DNA from: Nageia nagi
Lineage: Eukaryota; Pinophyta
NCBI GenBank assembly: GCA_050084985.1
Contig: JBITNC010000002.1
Coordinates: forward strand, 32,240,001 to 32,304,000
Length of the DNA stretch: 64,000 bases
Direction of reading: 5' to 3'
Below the pieces are notes generated by a model. That model did not search any database, was not told the origin of the DNA, and was given only the letters and a program-made list of their open reading frames with translations. This document shows positions 21,871-32,940 of the stretch, piece after piece. The translations under genes and the position numbers were made by a program. Every line of letters begins with the position of its first letter. Within the stretch, counting starts at the first letter, position 1.

Positions 21871-24830
21871 TATTGAGATATCCTCAAGCTTTCAACTATT
21901 GAAATAAAATTATCGGGGTTACTAATATCCACTTGAATTTCTTGTAGAATTTGATTCATAGCTTCCCTTTAACTCTCAGACTATTGTAATAATTCAAATA
22001 AGGTCATCTTAACTGAAGACATTTTTAATTGCCGTTGAAGAGCACCTTTTATCAAAACTTTAGGTTGTTGCAAAGGAGTTATAGGTTGTATATTAATTGG
22101 GTTTGGTATCGATTGATTTTTTCATGGATTATCCTGTTTATCCTAATATTGTTATGCTCTTGTAGCTATACCAATCATATGTATTGAATCATCTATAGTT
22201 CCTATAAATGGTATATCCTTATTATTCCATGTATAGTTCATTTGGTTTGGGATGATTGCCACATTATTAGCCTGATGTGAGGGTAAGGGGTTTTGATATA
22301 TCCCTAAATTTTGATTCGAAGGTGCAACAGGATTATCCACATCTATTTTTTGACTATCTATCAAGTCTTGAATTTTATGTTGTAAAGTTCTACATTTATT
22401 TGTATTATGTCCTTTTTGTCTATGATAAGTACAAAATTCATTTTCCTTATACCATTTGCTTCCTTTAGCATTAGGATTTTCAGGTTTTATATCAGGTAAT
22501 TTAATCATACCATTATCACATAATTTTTTAAGTATTTCGGCTAATGGTTCTAATAATGGGGTAAAATTTATTTTAGGCTTAGGTTCAACATTTTCTTTGA
22601 TTTTTGAAGCTTGACCAAAATTTTTTGTCATAGCTATTTGATTATTTTATGGTTGTTTACTAATATTTTTATATTGATTACCCTTTTTGTATTCTTTTTT
22701 CTTGAGTTTTAGTTCTCCATATTTAATTTTAACTCTTTCTATAACTACTGCTTGAGCAATAGCTTCTTCAAAAGTTTTATGTTGTTGAATTTGGAGAACA
22801 CTGGCTATTGGTCTTAAACAACTTTGACTAAATAATTTAACCAATTCTTCTTGTGGTATTGTATAAGGCATACTAGTGAGTATAGCCTACCATCTTGAGA
22901 TGTAATCTTGTATAGTATCATCAGGAAACTGTTGTAATCTTGTAAGATCAATAATTGAAGATCTTTCTTTAATATTGATTCTAAAATGTTCTAGAAATTG
23001 ATTAGCCAATTGTTTGAATGTATATAAACTATGCATAGGTAAACTATTATACCAATCTAAAGCTTGACCTACGAGTGTCATAGGAAATATATGTAACATT
23101 AATGAGTCATCATTAGCTATCTGATAACTAGAAAATGTGAATTTTCTCAAGTGTTCTTTAGGATCTTCTCTTCCCTTAAATGATTCTATTTTTGGAAATT
23201 CAAACCTATATGGTAGTTTCTTTTTTGGAACACTTTGATGAATAGGCTCATTGGAAATATTTTTATAATTTAACTTTTGAAGTCCTTGAACATTCATTTC
23301 TCAATTTATAAAATCCTTCATAAAGTCTTCTAATTCTTTATTGGTTCTATGACCTTGAGTGTGTCTATGATGTCTTCGAGTATTCGGATCCTTTTCCAAA
23401 ATTGATCTTGAAGTGCAAGACTCATAGTTAGAAGGAAACTTTGACGGTGGTGGAGGCAATATTTTAAGAGGTGAATGTCATCATGGAATAGGGATTCTAG
23501 GAGGTTTTTGGGATATACCTTTTCTATATAGATCTTTTCCTTTGTAATCAGGTTGTTTTGTTTGATTTCGGGTTTGTTCAACCCAACTTTTAATGGAATC
23601 TTGCTTTTGTTTATCATATAATTGTTGCAGTTCTAGTTCTTTATCCATTTTCTTTTGTAATAAAATGGCTATCTCTTTATCCATTGCTTCTTGTTTTCCT
23701 AAGTAAGGATCTCGATATCTTTGTATTTAACTTCCTTCAGGAGTTTCCAGTTTCAAATTTTTTTTTTTTTGATATTCATTCCACTGTCTTTGTTTTTCTT
23801 TCTCCATATGTAGATATTGTTCCCTTCTTATTTTTTCATTCTCTAATTCCTTAAGTTGTAATTCCTGTAAACAAAGTTGAATCTCATGTTCTTTATGAAG
23901 TCTTTTCTTTTCTTGTTCTAGGAACTCATTTCTTTCTTTGTTTGGTTGTTCTTGTTCTATGAATTTCTTTTTATCTATAAGAAGTTTATCTTCCATTTCT
24001 TTTAATTTATTTTCCTGTTCTTGAATTTTAATGAATTTGTTAACTTTTCTATTTTCTTCCTTTAGAAGATAATGCATCTCTACGGCCTTTTTAATATCAT
24101 TAGCATATATTTCCATGAATTTTTGTCCAGCTTTTGTTTTACATAATCATCGTTCTTCTAGTTCTTCATAAGAAGGTATCTCTTCTATTTTGAACTTAGA
24201 TGTCATTCTATGTAATCCTCCATTTGAAGAATAAGATTTCTCCGTTTGCTTCATTGAAGGAGCTCTTTGAGATAAATTACTCATAGGTATTGATACTTCA
24301 TTTTTTTCTAATTTGAGAGATTTATGAGAAAAAGAAGATCCCTCTTTTAAGATTAAAGAACTAACCTTTCAGCTGTATGATAATAGACGAATGACTCTTT
24401 CATATTTAACTTTATATGGCTCAGTCTCTGGTACCGCTATGATTTCAGCCCAAGATTTATCCTCATCCATTTTTAAGTTATCATACCTATGATTTAGTTT
24501 TTCAACATCTCCCAGTAAACTAGAAGATGTCTTAGGAATAGCCCTATAACTAGCTAGGTGATGATGAATTTCCATTAACTCTTCATCTAACACTTGCATT
24601 CTAGCCTTGGTAATAGGATCTTCTATACTTTGTCTTTGCAATCTAGATTGATCATAACCCCAATCCCAATCTTTACTTTCATAATGAACTAACCATGGAT
24701 CTGATTCATCTAAAGGAGGTGGCCTCCTAACCGAAGACTCTATCAGATCCATATTGTCTGAATCTATTTCGTGTATTTCAAATGGATGTTTTTGCATTTT
24801 CTTAGTGGTCATACTTCTAGTTTGAACCAT
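21871..24830 (-). pseudogene. gag of B
   Basis: Starts at 24830 with MVQTRSMTTKK. Order: N-terminal part with RRPPPLDE and KDWDWGYDQ (24369-24830); a highly charged Lys/Glu/Gln coiled coil (23640-24116); a basic linker (23330-23617); the conserved gag core with FEFPKIESFKGREDPKEHL, HIFPMTLVGQALDWYNSLP and QDYISRW (22887-23240); MPYTIPQEELVKLF onward (22647-22871); and the zinc finger CTYHRQKGHNTNKC with HKIQDLID (about 22365-22445). Several stops and frameshifts divide it. The finger spacing and the following helix are of the Tat type. The very long coiled coil before the core is unusual and may extend capsid-capsid contacts. Confidence 0.85.
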
Positions 24831-26703
24831 TTTTTAGATATTATAAACAAGCATCGTAAAAAAAAAACTCTATTTTTATCTTTTATATTATGTTTTTGAG
24901 AAAACAATTTAATGCACAAACATCCTATATGCAAACTTACTTTTAATGATGTGATTATCTTTTTAACTTTTTCACATATTTTTAATGTCTAAGTTAAATG
25001 AAAGATATGAGTTGTTCATTTTTAATCTTTTTAATTTTCCAAGTTTGTTTTGACTAGTCAAGTGTTAAACAAGGTAGGTTGGGTAATTCTAAGTAATATT
25101 TGCAAGTTTCTATGGCTTTTGGCTTGGTTATAGATGAGTCTCTTTTTTGACTCCTACCTAAAGGAAAGTTACCTTGGTCATCACTTCCAAGTGTAACTGG
25201 CTCTATGGCTTCAAGTGTGTTATGTCGGTGGGTACAAAGAAGTAAGAATTAACAGTTGGTAGTGACATCCAACTCATTAATTTTCAATTATTCCTTTAAG
25301 GCCTTATGAAATGCATTTAAACAAGTAAAGTACATTTATACATACTACCCTCCCATTCACTTATCTTATCTTAATGTGATGCAATCAAAGTTTATTTTAA
25401 GTGAATCTTGACCTTAATAAACCCTGTTGTTATTTTTAATTATAATGTGATCAATTTACTCAACCTCTTAATGATGTTCATTAACTCCTTCAAGTTGTGG
25501 AAGTTTTATATGTGATAAATTTCCTCTTCTTACTAGTCACATATCTCTTCGACCTCCAATGGAGTGGTAAGAGCAGACTTAGTAAAAAGCCATTAAGTGT
25601 AGATAAATTAATTAAGTGAGGTTCAATTACTCCTCCAAGAGTCACATATCCCTTCGACCTCCAATGGAGTGGTAAGGGCAAACATCTTTAAGAGTGTTAA
25701 TGTGAAGTATATTTCCAAATAATATATGAATAAATTTTACCTCTTTCACTTAACTTATTTCTAATCACTTAGGATCGCTTAAAGCGCAAAAGTGAGAGCA
25801 TACTTTGTTAAGTAAAAGTACTTAGTGTATTTGAATCCCTCTAATTTGTTAACCTTTTAATATGATTTATACTACCCAAAACTCGATTTATTTTCCTTAA
25901 GTTCATTCCTTTTAATGTGATTCATTTACCCCTTCCAATTGTGGAAGTATTATGTGTAGTAAATTACCTCCTCTTACTAGTCACATATCCCTTCGACCTC
26001 CAATGGAGTGGTAAGGGAAAACTTGGTAAGAGGTCATTATGTGTGGGTAAATTAACCAAATTAATGATAGTGTGAATGTGAAAGAAAAGAAGAATTAATT
26101 ACTCCTTTTTATCAGGTCTATTCTGGTCGCCTTAGATCGCACAAAGCGCAAAGGGAGAGCATAAGTAGTCAAGATAAAAAGTATTAATGTGTACGTACCC
26201 TTCACCCAAAACATGAAAATAAATACATAACATTATACAAAAAGTAAATTAATAAAAAATGCATTTAATCTTTTCTACCTGTTCTTATATGCATTGTAGG
26301 CAAAGGAATCACATTCAAAAGTATCCTTCCATTTTAACAACATATTATATATTTTATTTTATTTTTTTTAGAAATAACAAAAGGAGGCAAAATGACCTGG
26401 AGTATGAGTTGCCAGCATTTAAACAGAGATCGCTGGCATTTATTCTAAGTCACCGACATTTGATTCCAATCATTGACATTTAGTCTGGATTACTATGTGA
26501 ATCGTTGGCATTCCTTTTGAGTCACTGGTGTCCAATTCCAATCGCTGGTGTTTCTGTAACAGATTTCCTAAAAAACATAGAATGCAAAATTTAAAGTTAG
26601 TATATGGAAAAATTCAAATAAACTAGATAATAGAAAGGTAAAATCATTATAAACAAAAAACCTCCCTATCAATAATGGAAGGGCCCTCCTTCTAGCGCCA
26701 GAA
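24831..26703 (-). other. 5' leader of B, hairpin-rich
   Basis: Non-coding transcribed leader of 1.87 kb. Inverted repeats with the form stem-asymmetric loop-inner stem occur at 25545-25573 (CTCTT/AAGAG), 25650-25678 and 25989-26017 (CCCTT/AAGGG), 25766-25794 (CACTT/AAGTG, inner CGCTT/AAGCG) and 26130-26154 (CCTT/AAGG). Most are followed by a GAGAGCATA or GGGCAAAC-like tail. The part next to the LTR (26400-26560) is an array of GCTGGCATT/CACCGACATT motifs. Short ORFs here (25490-25681, 26259-26483) run through the repeats and are not genes. Confidence 0.75.
26681..26700 (-). other. primer binding site of B
   Basis: Minus strand TGGCGCTAGAAGGAGGGCCC, three bases downstream of the 5' LTR. It is unchanged in B2. 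The initial TGG fits a tRNA 3' CCA; the tRNA is not identified. Confidence 0.6.
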
Positions 26704-27552
26704 TGTTGCAGTGAAAATAGAGCTGGAATGTAGAATAACATAAAATACAATTATTATTAAATCTTCACTGAACCTCAAATTATATAAAATAGATAGAAAT
26801 GTTGTAATTGTAAATTGATATTGATTTTCAGCTCAAACTACAATTTGCCCTTGGAAGGAACTTTTACAAAAGCCATTTGCCAAAATGAAGGTATTAGATC
26901 TTCATTATTTTTGATTTGCTTGCTTCTCTCCTTGATATGGACAACCTGTAAATCCTACACACATGCAAAAGACAATAACATCAAAGCATCTATGTATGAC
27001 ATGTATTGAATTGAAACTAGCATAAAATAATAAAAGGTATGAGCTCACAAGATTTTGGCAGCATTACCCTACTTCAAAAATGGGTCAAGATCCTCTCTTT
27101 ATTACTTTGTATTGGCTTGTATTTATAGATTTTGGGTGAGATGTTCCAAGGTTGGTAAGGGGAAGTGAAAAGCCATTGTAGGTCATAACTGACCCCTTAT
27201 ATCCACATCATCTTGGAAAAATGAAATGTTTCAACTTTCTCTCACTATTTTGGTTTCTTGTTCGGCTATTACAGAGTCACCAGCGATTACAAGATGAACA
27301 TTGATGATCGCCTCCAAACATCGATGACTATTTTGGGTCGTTGGTGACTGGTTTTCAATTTTTGTAACAATATTAAAATGATCACCAAATAGCCAATTTT
27401 ACCTAAAAAGAGTCATGTGACTACCCATTTTGCATGTACTTGATGGGAGCTATCCAATAATATGGTTTTTAAAACCTATTTTATATTGTTGCGAAGAGTT
27501 ATGATTATTTCAATGTTTACTAGTTAAAAAGGGACATTTTTAGGTGTCTACA
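26704..27552 (-). repeat. 5' LTR of B (849 bp)
   Basis: Same length and ends as 9690-10538. Minus-strand TATAAATA (rc of 27120-27127) would start transcription of the leader and gag-pol. The GATGA/GCTGG motif cluster sits at 27276-27350, upstream of the TATA box in the U3 part. Confidence 0.95.
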
Positions 27553-27557
27553 ATTTC
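27553..27557. repeat. target-site duplication of element B, right
   Basis: ATTTC, identical to 9685-9689. Confidence 0.93.
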
Positions 27558-28620
27558 TTTTTCATAAGTGGATTTATCTAAAATTTTTCCAAAGAATGCC
27601 TTACTAGTGAATTCCAAGGGATGTCCCTCTTGCATCAATACTACCCTAATTTCTACTCCATAAGCATCACTTTCTATCACAAATGTTTTAGAAAAATTTG
27701 GCATTGCTAATACTAGGGTGGTACAAATCACCTCCTTGAGCTTAAGGAAAGCTACCTTAGCTTGAGGGGACCAATAGAATGCATTCTTTTTCAACAACAT
27801 GGTTAGATGTGCTACAATCTTGGCATAATCCTTTACAAATTTCCTATAATAGCCTATCAACCCTAAGAATCCTTGGAGACTTTTCAAACATGTAGGAATA
27901 GACTAGTTCTACATGTTAGTAATCTTTTGTGGATCCACCTTAATACCCTATTTAGATATAATATGGCCTAAGTAGTCAATTTCCCTCTTGCTAAATGAAC
28001 TTTTTTATTTTTTTGCATATAGTTGGTGTTCCTTCAAAATTTGTAAGGTTTGGTCAACATGTGCCACATGTTCTTGCCATGTCTTACTGTAGATCAAGAT
28101 ATCATTAAAGAAAATTAAAATGAACTTCTTAAGGAATGGATGAAACACCTAATTCATTAAAATTTGAAATGTGGAAGGAGCATTTGTGAGGCCAAAAGGC
28201 ATGACTAGGAACTGATAATGGCCCTTATAGGTGTGAAATGCAATTTTTGGTATATTTTCCTCTTTGAGGTAGATTTGGTGATACCCAGATCGTAGGTCCA
28301 ACTTGGAAAAATATCTTGCCCCATGTACTTCATACAATAATTCATTAATGATCAAGATGGGAAATTTATCCTTGATGATAATTTTATTGAAGGCCTTTAA
28401 ATCCACATGCATATGCCATGAATGATCTTTCTTACAAACCAATATAATTGGAGAAGAATATGGGCTTATGCTAGGATAGATTACTCCTACATCCAATAGT
28501 TCCTTAACCAATTTTTCAATTTCATTTTTTTATAAATAAGGATACTGATAAGGATGAATGTTTGGTGGGTGACTTCCTGGCACCAATTGGATAGCATGAT
28601 CATGTGATCATTGGGATGGT
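27558..28620 (-). pseudogene. reverse transcriptase and RNase H start of chromovirus A
   Basis: RT reads [20 protein letters not shown] (about 28450-28511), [42 protein letters not shown] (about 28155-28200) and the active site ILIFFNDILIYS (about 28085-28125), where FFDD has become FFND. The connection SLQGFLGLIGYYRKFVKDY follows near 27830-27885, then the RNase H start with FVIESDAYGVEIRVVLMQEG (first Asp) and STYEKE at the break. Element B lies in the codon after the Lys-Glu of this motif; the rest of RNase H is at 9590-9689. Stops near 28147 and 27900-27950 also break the frame. Confidence 0.88.
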
Positions 28621-28823
28621 AAGCCTAGTGGTTCCTCAAAGGTACTTGAATGCTTACTTAAGATGGGCTATAGATCCTTAGGCTCTATGAATTTTGATTC
28701 AATGATTAATAAAGAGTATAACTGTGCTAGCATCCCTTTTCCAATTTTATGTAGGATCTTTTCTTTGCAATATGAGCTCACAATTTGTATAGGTCCACCT
28801 TGTAATCCCTTGAGAGTATGCTC

Positions 28824-29310
28824 TTATTCATCTATCTTGAATGTCATCCATAGCTCTGCAAAATTCCATTGCATGATGCCTAAAGTCCTCATCCATTGTA
28901 CCCCCAAAACTATATCACATCCCCAAAGTGGTAAAGTGTACATGTTGCTTTTCAAAGAATAGTGGTCCATGTTGAGTTTGAAATTGTGACATGTGCCTTT
29001 ACATGCTACTTTTTTTCCATTACCAACCATAACCTCAAAGTTATTTATAGGGTGAATGTAACAATCAACAACCTTAGCCACCAATGGATTAATGAAATTT
29101 TGAGTATTTCCTAAATTTAACAATATTATGAGAGGGTGCTTTTTAAAAAACCCTTTGACCTTCATAGTTTTAAGGGTAATAATTCCTACCAATGCATTAT
29201 AAAAGATAATTGAAGCCTCCTCATCTAGAGTTTCCTTTGTAGCCTCTTTGGGTGCACTCTCATATTCCTCCTCACTAGGAGCATCAAAATCAAGCAAATA
29301 TAACTTTTAT
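28824..29310 (-). pseudogene. protease of chromovirus A
   Basis: The frame shows VKGFFKKHPLIILLNLGNTQNFI (about 29090-29160), the chromovirus retropepsin active-site segment in which the usual IDSGSTHNFI has lost its catalytic Asp (LNLGNT), then GCDIVLGVQWMRTLG (about 28875-28915), the flap-distal end of the domain. An acidic linker (SEEEYESAPKEA) precedes it. Confidence 0.8.
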
Positions 29311-30250
29311 TGATTACAACTATGACCACGAATAAATTTTTCATCACAATTATTGCACAAACCCTTATTTTGATGCTCTTCCATTTTCTCCCATGTCAAC
29401 TTCTTAGTTTGCATTATATGATTTGATGGTGGGGCACTTGTGTTTTTTAGAGGAATGGGAAATAGTATATGTTTTGTCAATGGGGGTCTTACATTTCATC
29501 GATGAGCACTAGCTTTATATTTAGTGAGCTTTACCAAAGTAATAGCATCCATCATAGTTTTGGGATTAAACATTTTGACCACTATTTTAATTTCTTACTC
29601 TAATCCACTGATAAAATAACTTATGAAAAATGCATCATCCAACCCCTCTGTGTGATTTGCTAATTTTTCAAACTAATTTTGGTGTTCTTTGACTATTATA
29701 GTTTGATGTAACTTGGTCAATGCCCTTATGAAATCTTCATTGTCACTAGGACCAAAATTGATCAATAATTGCTTAGTAAATTCATCTGATAAAGGAGCAA
29801 GATGCATTTTTGAGTACCATTGGTGCTATTTAAGAGCCTCATAGTCCAAATGAAAAGTTTTCATGTGCACCTTCAAATCCTCTAGAATTTGGTTCAATGT
29901 GAAATATTGTTCAGACTTATAAATCCAACTAGTGGGATTATCTCCATCAAATTAGGGAAAATCTAATTTGGTTGTGCAGAGAAGAATGAAACAACCTTGT
30001 TGGCCCTAAAAGTTTTAATGATACCCTTATGGATTTCTTGACTACCTTGATTGCTATGAACTGGATGTATTATTGGTATGGTTGAGACTTAGTTGAACAC
30101 TATCACATTTACTATCAAGGCTTTGTATTTGTTAAATTTCTACCCTAAATGTATTGATAAGTGTATCTACCATTTGTTAGATCATAGTTTGAAATTTCAT
30201 CATGGTCGAATTAGCTTATGCTGCTATTTAAGATCTTATTTTAGGTGCCA
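29311..30250 (-). pseudogene. gag of chromovirus A
   Basis: The clearest part is the zinc knuckle CNNCDEKFIRGHSC at about 29318-29360, which matches the chromovirus pattern (CxxCxxKFxxGHxC). Upstream, to about 30250, the frame is rich in stops; a retrotransposon gag core is hinted at by HQNXFEKLANHTEGLDD-like and FEDLKVHMKTFHLDYEAL-like stretches (29630-29900). Confidence 0.6.
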
Positions 30251-31050
30251 TTTCTAAAAATTACTATTTTTGAAGCTAATATTTTTGAAAATTGCTATTT
30301 TTAGAATTTGCTATTTTTAGAAAGTACCTAAAAAAGTGTATGGGTTTAATATATCAAAAGGATTAGCTTAGAAAGATGATCACAATGGGCTAGGTCTCTT
30401 GATGATGATTTTTGAACTCCCAAACTCTTTTTATGTTTATGGGTCTATCTACTTTTGTTAAAAATTATTGAAATGATATAGATTTTTAGTTATTTAGCTT
30501 TGAAGTTTTTGTTGCCTTTGAAGTACTATTTTTTGGTAGCTCTAAAAAACTATAGGTTGTACATTCTACTTTCTAAATTAAGGTTTTTTGTGTGAAGGAA
30601 TAATTCTATGGTAAGGATTATCTGCTCTGTAGGCTTTTCTAAACACCTCTCCTATCCAAATTTTGCAAGGAAAGAGGTTGCAAAGATGGCTTCTATGATA
30701 AGTAACTTTTCAACAACACTTGCTAGTGCATGACAATTTATAGACAATTGACATAACTTCCTGCCTAGTTTCTATTTATAGCCTAGATAGTCCCTGATAT
30801 ACCTTTTGGTGCATGGTGTTTGATTCCATGTAGGGTTATATTTGAGGCCTAGGTATTGGTGAAAATGTTTTTACACCTCACTTCACACATAGCTTTATGG
30901 TCAAGTGTGCTTAGCCAAAAATGATAGATCCTTCTAGATATTTTAAAACCCCTGGTATAGGGTTTCTACCTTTAGACCTTTAAGAGAATTTTTTTTGGTT
31001 TTCCTACAACAAAATGGCCCTAGAAAGAGCTTTGATACTAGATGTTATGA
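30251..31050 (-). other. 5' untranslated region of chromovirus A
   Basis: No gene seen. Contains repeated short TTTTTAGAAA-like stretches at 30240-30330. The primer site is at its right end. Confidence 0.4.
31029..31040 (-). other. primer binding site of chromovirus A (initiator Met tRNA type)
   Basis: Minus strand TAGTATCAAAGC is two changes from TGGTATCAGAGC, the site complementary to plant initiator-Met tRNA used by most chromoviruses. It lies 10 bases from the LTR. Both changes are G to A. Confidence 0.75.
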
Positions 31051-31433
31051 TGCTATAAATATGAAAAGAGAAATATGAAAAAAATGAAATGAATATCGAT
31101 TTAAAATAGGAAAATGATAATTATCTATGAAAATAATAGAACATTCACTGATAAATAGAACAAAAAATAGTAGATAAGGATAGGATTTTATTGAATAGTA
31201 ATAGAATCACAAGTTGCTTCGAGGGTGCTACCTCCTTACAATTCTAAAAGTGAAAAATAATGTTCAAGATGCATTTCTTCACACATTTCTATCTATTTAT
31301 AATAAACTAACCCTAACCCTAATAGTAATGTAAAATCAAGCCTTGCCCTTATAATCATGATTTACAATATAGGCTGACAATTTAATAACATACTAATACT
31401 AACACTAAAATGTTAGGATGTGGGATCCTAACA
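31051..31433 (-). repeat. 5' LTR of chromovirus A (383 bp)
   Basis: Pairs with 7584-7966. Ends TGCTATAAAT... and ...GGATCCTAACA on the plus strand. The U3 end is a perfect palindrome of the TGTTAGGAT/ATCCTAACA form around a GTGGG centre. Confidence 0.88.
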
Positions 31434-32940
31434 TTACTTCTCTCATTGACATCATCACCATACCATCATTGCCCCCACCATCATCACCGTCACCAATCCT
31501 AGTATTTTTCATAGTGAATCCTATTAGTAGTAGTGGTCTAGGCCTTAGCTAGGCTAGTCCTACAACATTGATAAAACAAGTTGTGGCCTCCTCTTCCTAG
31601 GATTTGAGTGCTAGTTCTCCATTAATAACTATATATGGGTAGTAGGTGTTTGTTGATGAAATTATGCAATAGTACCAACAAATTAAGAGTAACCAAGGAG
31701 AATGGATGTAGAAGTAACTAATGAAAATTTTAGCATCAGATAATCTGGTAAGGCTTTAAACTTCTATGGATGTAAAGAACAAAGTGCTAGAAATGGCTAT
31801 AGCCTAGAATCCTTAGGATGGGAAAAGTGACTTAACCTCCATGAACACTTAGGTGAAGATAGATATGGGAAGCATTCCCAAAGTGATAAGAATGAGTTGC
31901 TACAAACTACCATGGAATTGAATATATTGAAGTTGAATAAGTTGGAGGTCATGTATAAAAAGCTTCAAAAGGCTCATGAAGTAATGAAGAAGTAATTAGA
32001 TTCTTAAAATGTAAAGTTGAAAGCTACTAAAAACAATATAGCTATTTTAAGGGGAAATTTAGTTACCACTCCTACTATTGATAGCATGAGCAAAAAAGAT
32101 GCCATTATTACTGAAAAGGATGCAAAAATAGTTATAAAAGTAGTAGAAATTACATCAAGAAACTCAATCATTGGTAGTCTGAATGCCAAAATAGCTCAAT
32201 TGCAACAAAGTATGTATAAGAACAAAATAGATAAGAGTTTATTGTTAATTGTAAAGGAGAAATTTTGGGAATAGAGATCCTAAGAAATCAAGGACCTGAT
32301 TCATCTCAATGATCATGTTGAAGTGTGTTTGTTGGAATTGAAGAAGCTTGAAGTAGATGTCAATAGGAGTGAGAATATTCTTTATCCTATATTAAAGGAA
32401 GCCAAGAAAGAAAATAAAAAATTAAATGAAATTTTAGATTAAAGTTTACAGGCCTTAAATATTGGGGATTGAGTTGAACTTATGGTAGTAATCAATTACC
32501 TAATGTAGGGTAAGTGGGTTTGTCAAGGGATCAAAAATAGTGTCTTGAATCAATTTCAAGGAATAGAGACTTTGAAGTTAGAGTTGAAAAAATTAATTAC
32601 ATTGGGAGTTCTAGAATTGTGAAAAATTGATGACTCACCAATCCTAGAATCAAAATTGTTAGAAAATATTCAAAAAATTAGCAAGAAAATTGATGATGTG
32701 GAAGTGTTAATATATTCATTTGATGAGGTAAGTTTGTTAAAACTCTTTTATTCTTGGGCAAAGGTTGGGGTTAGTTTACAACAATTATTACAAAAACATG
32801 GGCAAGTGTCCCATGAAGTTTTGAATACTATAGCCTTAGCTCATTCTAGGTTAAAGGACTTATTTGAAATGCATGTAAATTAGGAAAAAGTTTAGTAGTT
32901 CTTGAGTTCACAAAATTGAATTTTTCTTCCTTTCTTTTTT
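31434..32940 (+). pseudogene. post-integrase ORF of X1, second part, with coiled coil
   Basis: Continuation of the frame cut at 7583. It opens with a Pro/Ser-rich stretch (SLPPPSSPSPIL, about 31465-31500), then a long Lys/Glu/Leu-rich region with heptad-like spacing (31870-32450, clearest at 32017-32274 with SMSKKDAIITEKDAKIV) and a helical C-terminal part (32656-32883) ending NTIALAHSRLKDLFEMHVN. Multiple stops. No enzyme motif. A related but diverged copy is at 34564-37020. Confidence 0.45.

Larger units (their letters stand above)
9690..27552 (-). mobile_element. Tat-like Ty3/gypsy retrotransposon B (17.9 kb)
   Basis: A complete, degenerate element on the minus strand: 5' LTR (26704-27552), primer site, 1.9-kb leader, gag, protease, a long linker, RT, RNase H, a second archaeal-type RNase H, integrase, a post-integrase ORF, a non-coding block with twin hairpins, an antisense PMD gene, a polypurine tract and the 3' LTR (9690-10538). 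The second RNase H, the CxxHxxxGHxxxxC-type gag finger and the large size are hallmarks of the Tat/Ogre group. The two LTRs differ at roughly 35 of 849 positions counted by eye, mostly transitions, so insertion is old. Confidence 0.92.
7584..31433 (-). mobile_element. Ty3/gypsy chromovirus A (interrupted by B)
   Basis: Two 383-bp LTRs (7584-7966 and 31051-31433) enclose, on the minus strand, gag with a CCHC knuckle, protease, RT, RNase H and integrase in chromovirus order. Element B is inserted within the RNase H, so A's own length is about 6.0 kb, normal for chromoviruses with short LTRs. An initiator-Met-type primer site lies next to the right LTR and a purine tract next to the left one. 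Target duplication is imperfect: TTAC occurs beside both ends (7578-7581 and 31434-31437), offset by one base or so. A splits the post-integrase ORF of X1. Confidence 0.88.

Noticed and set aside
31308-31326. Telomere-like CTAACCCTAACCCTAA in the A LTR
   Set aside because: Only two to three units, present in degenerate form in the other LTR (7840-7855); part of the LTR, not an interstitial telomere array.
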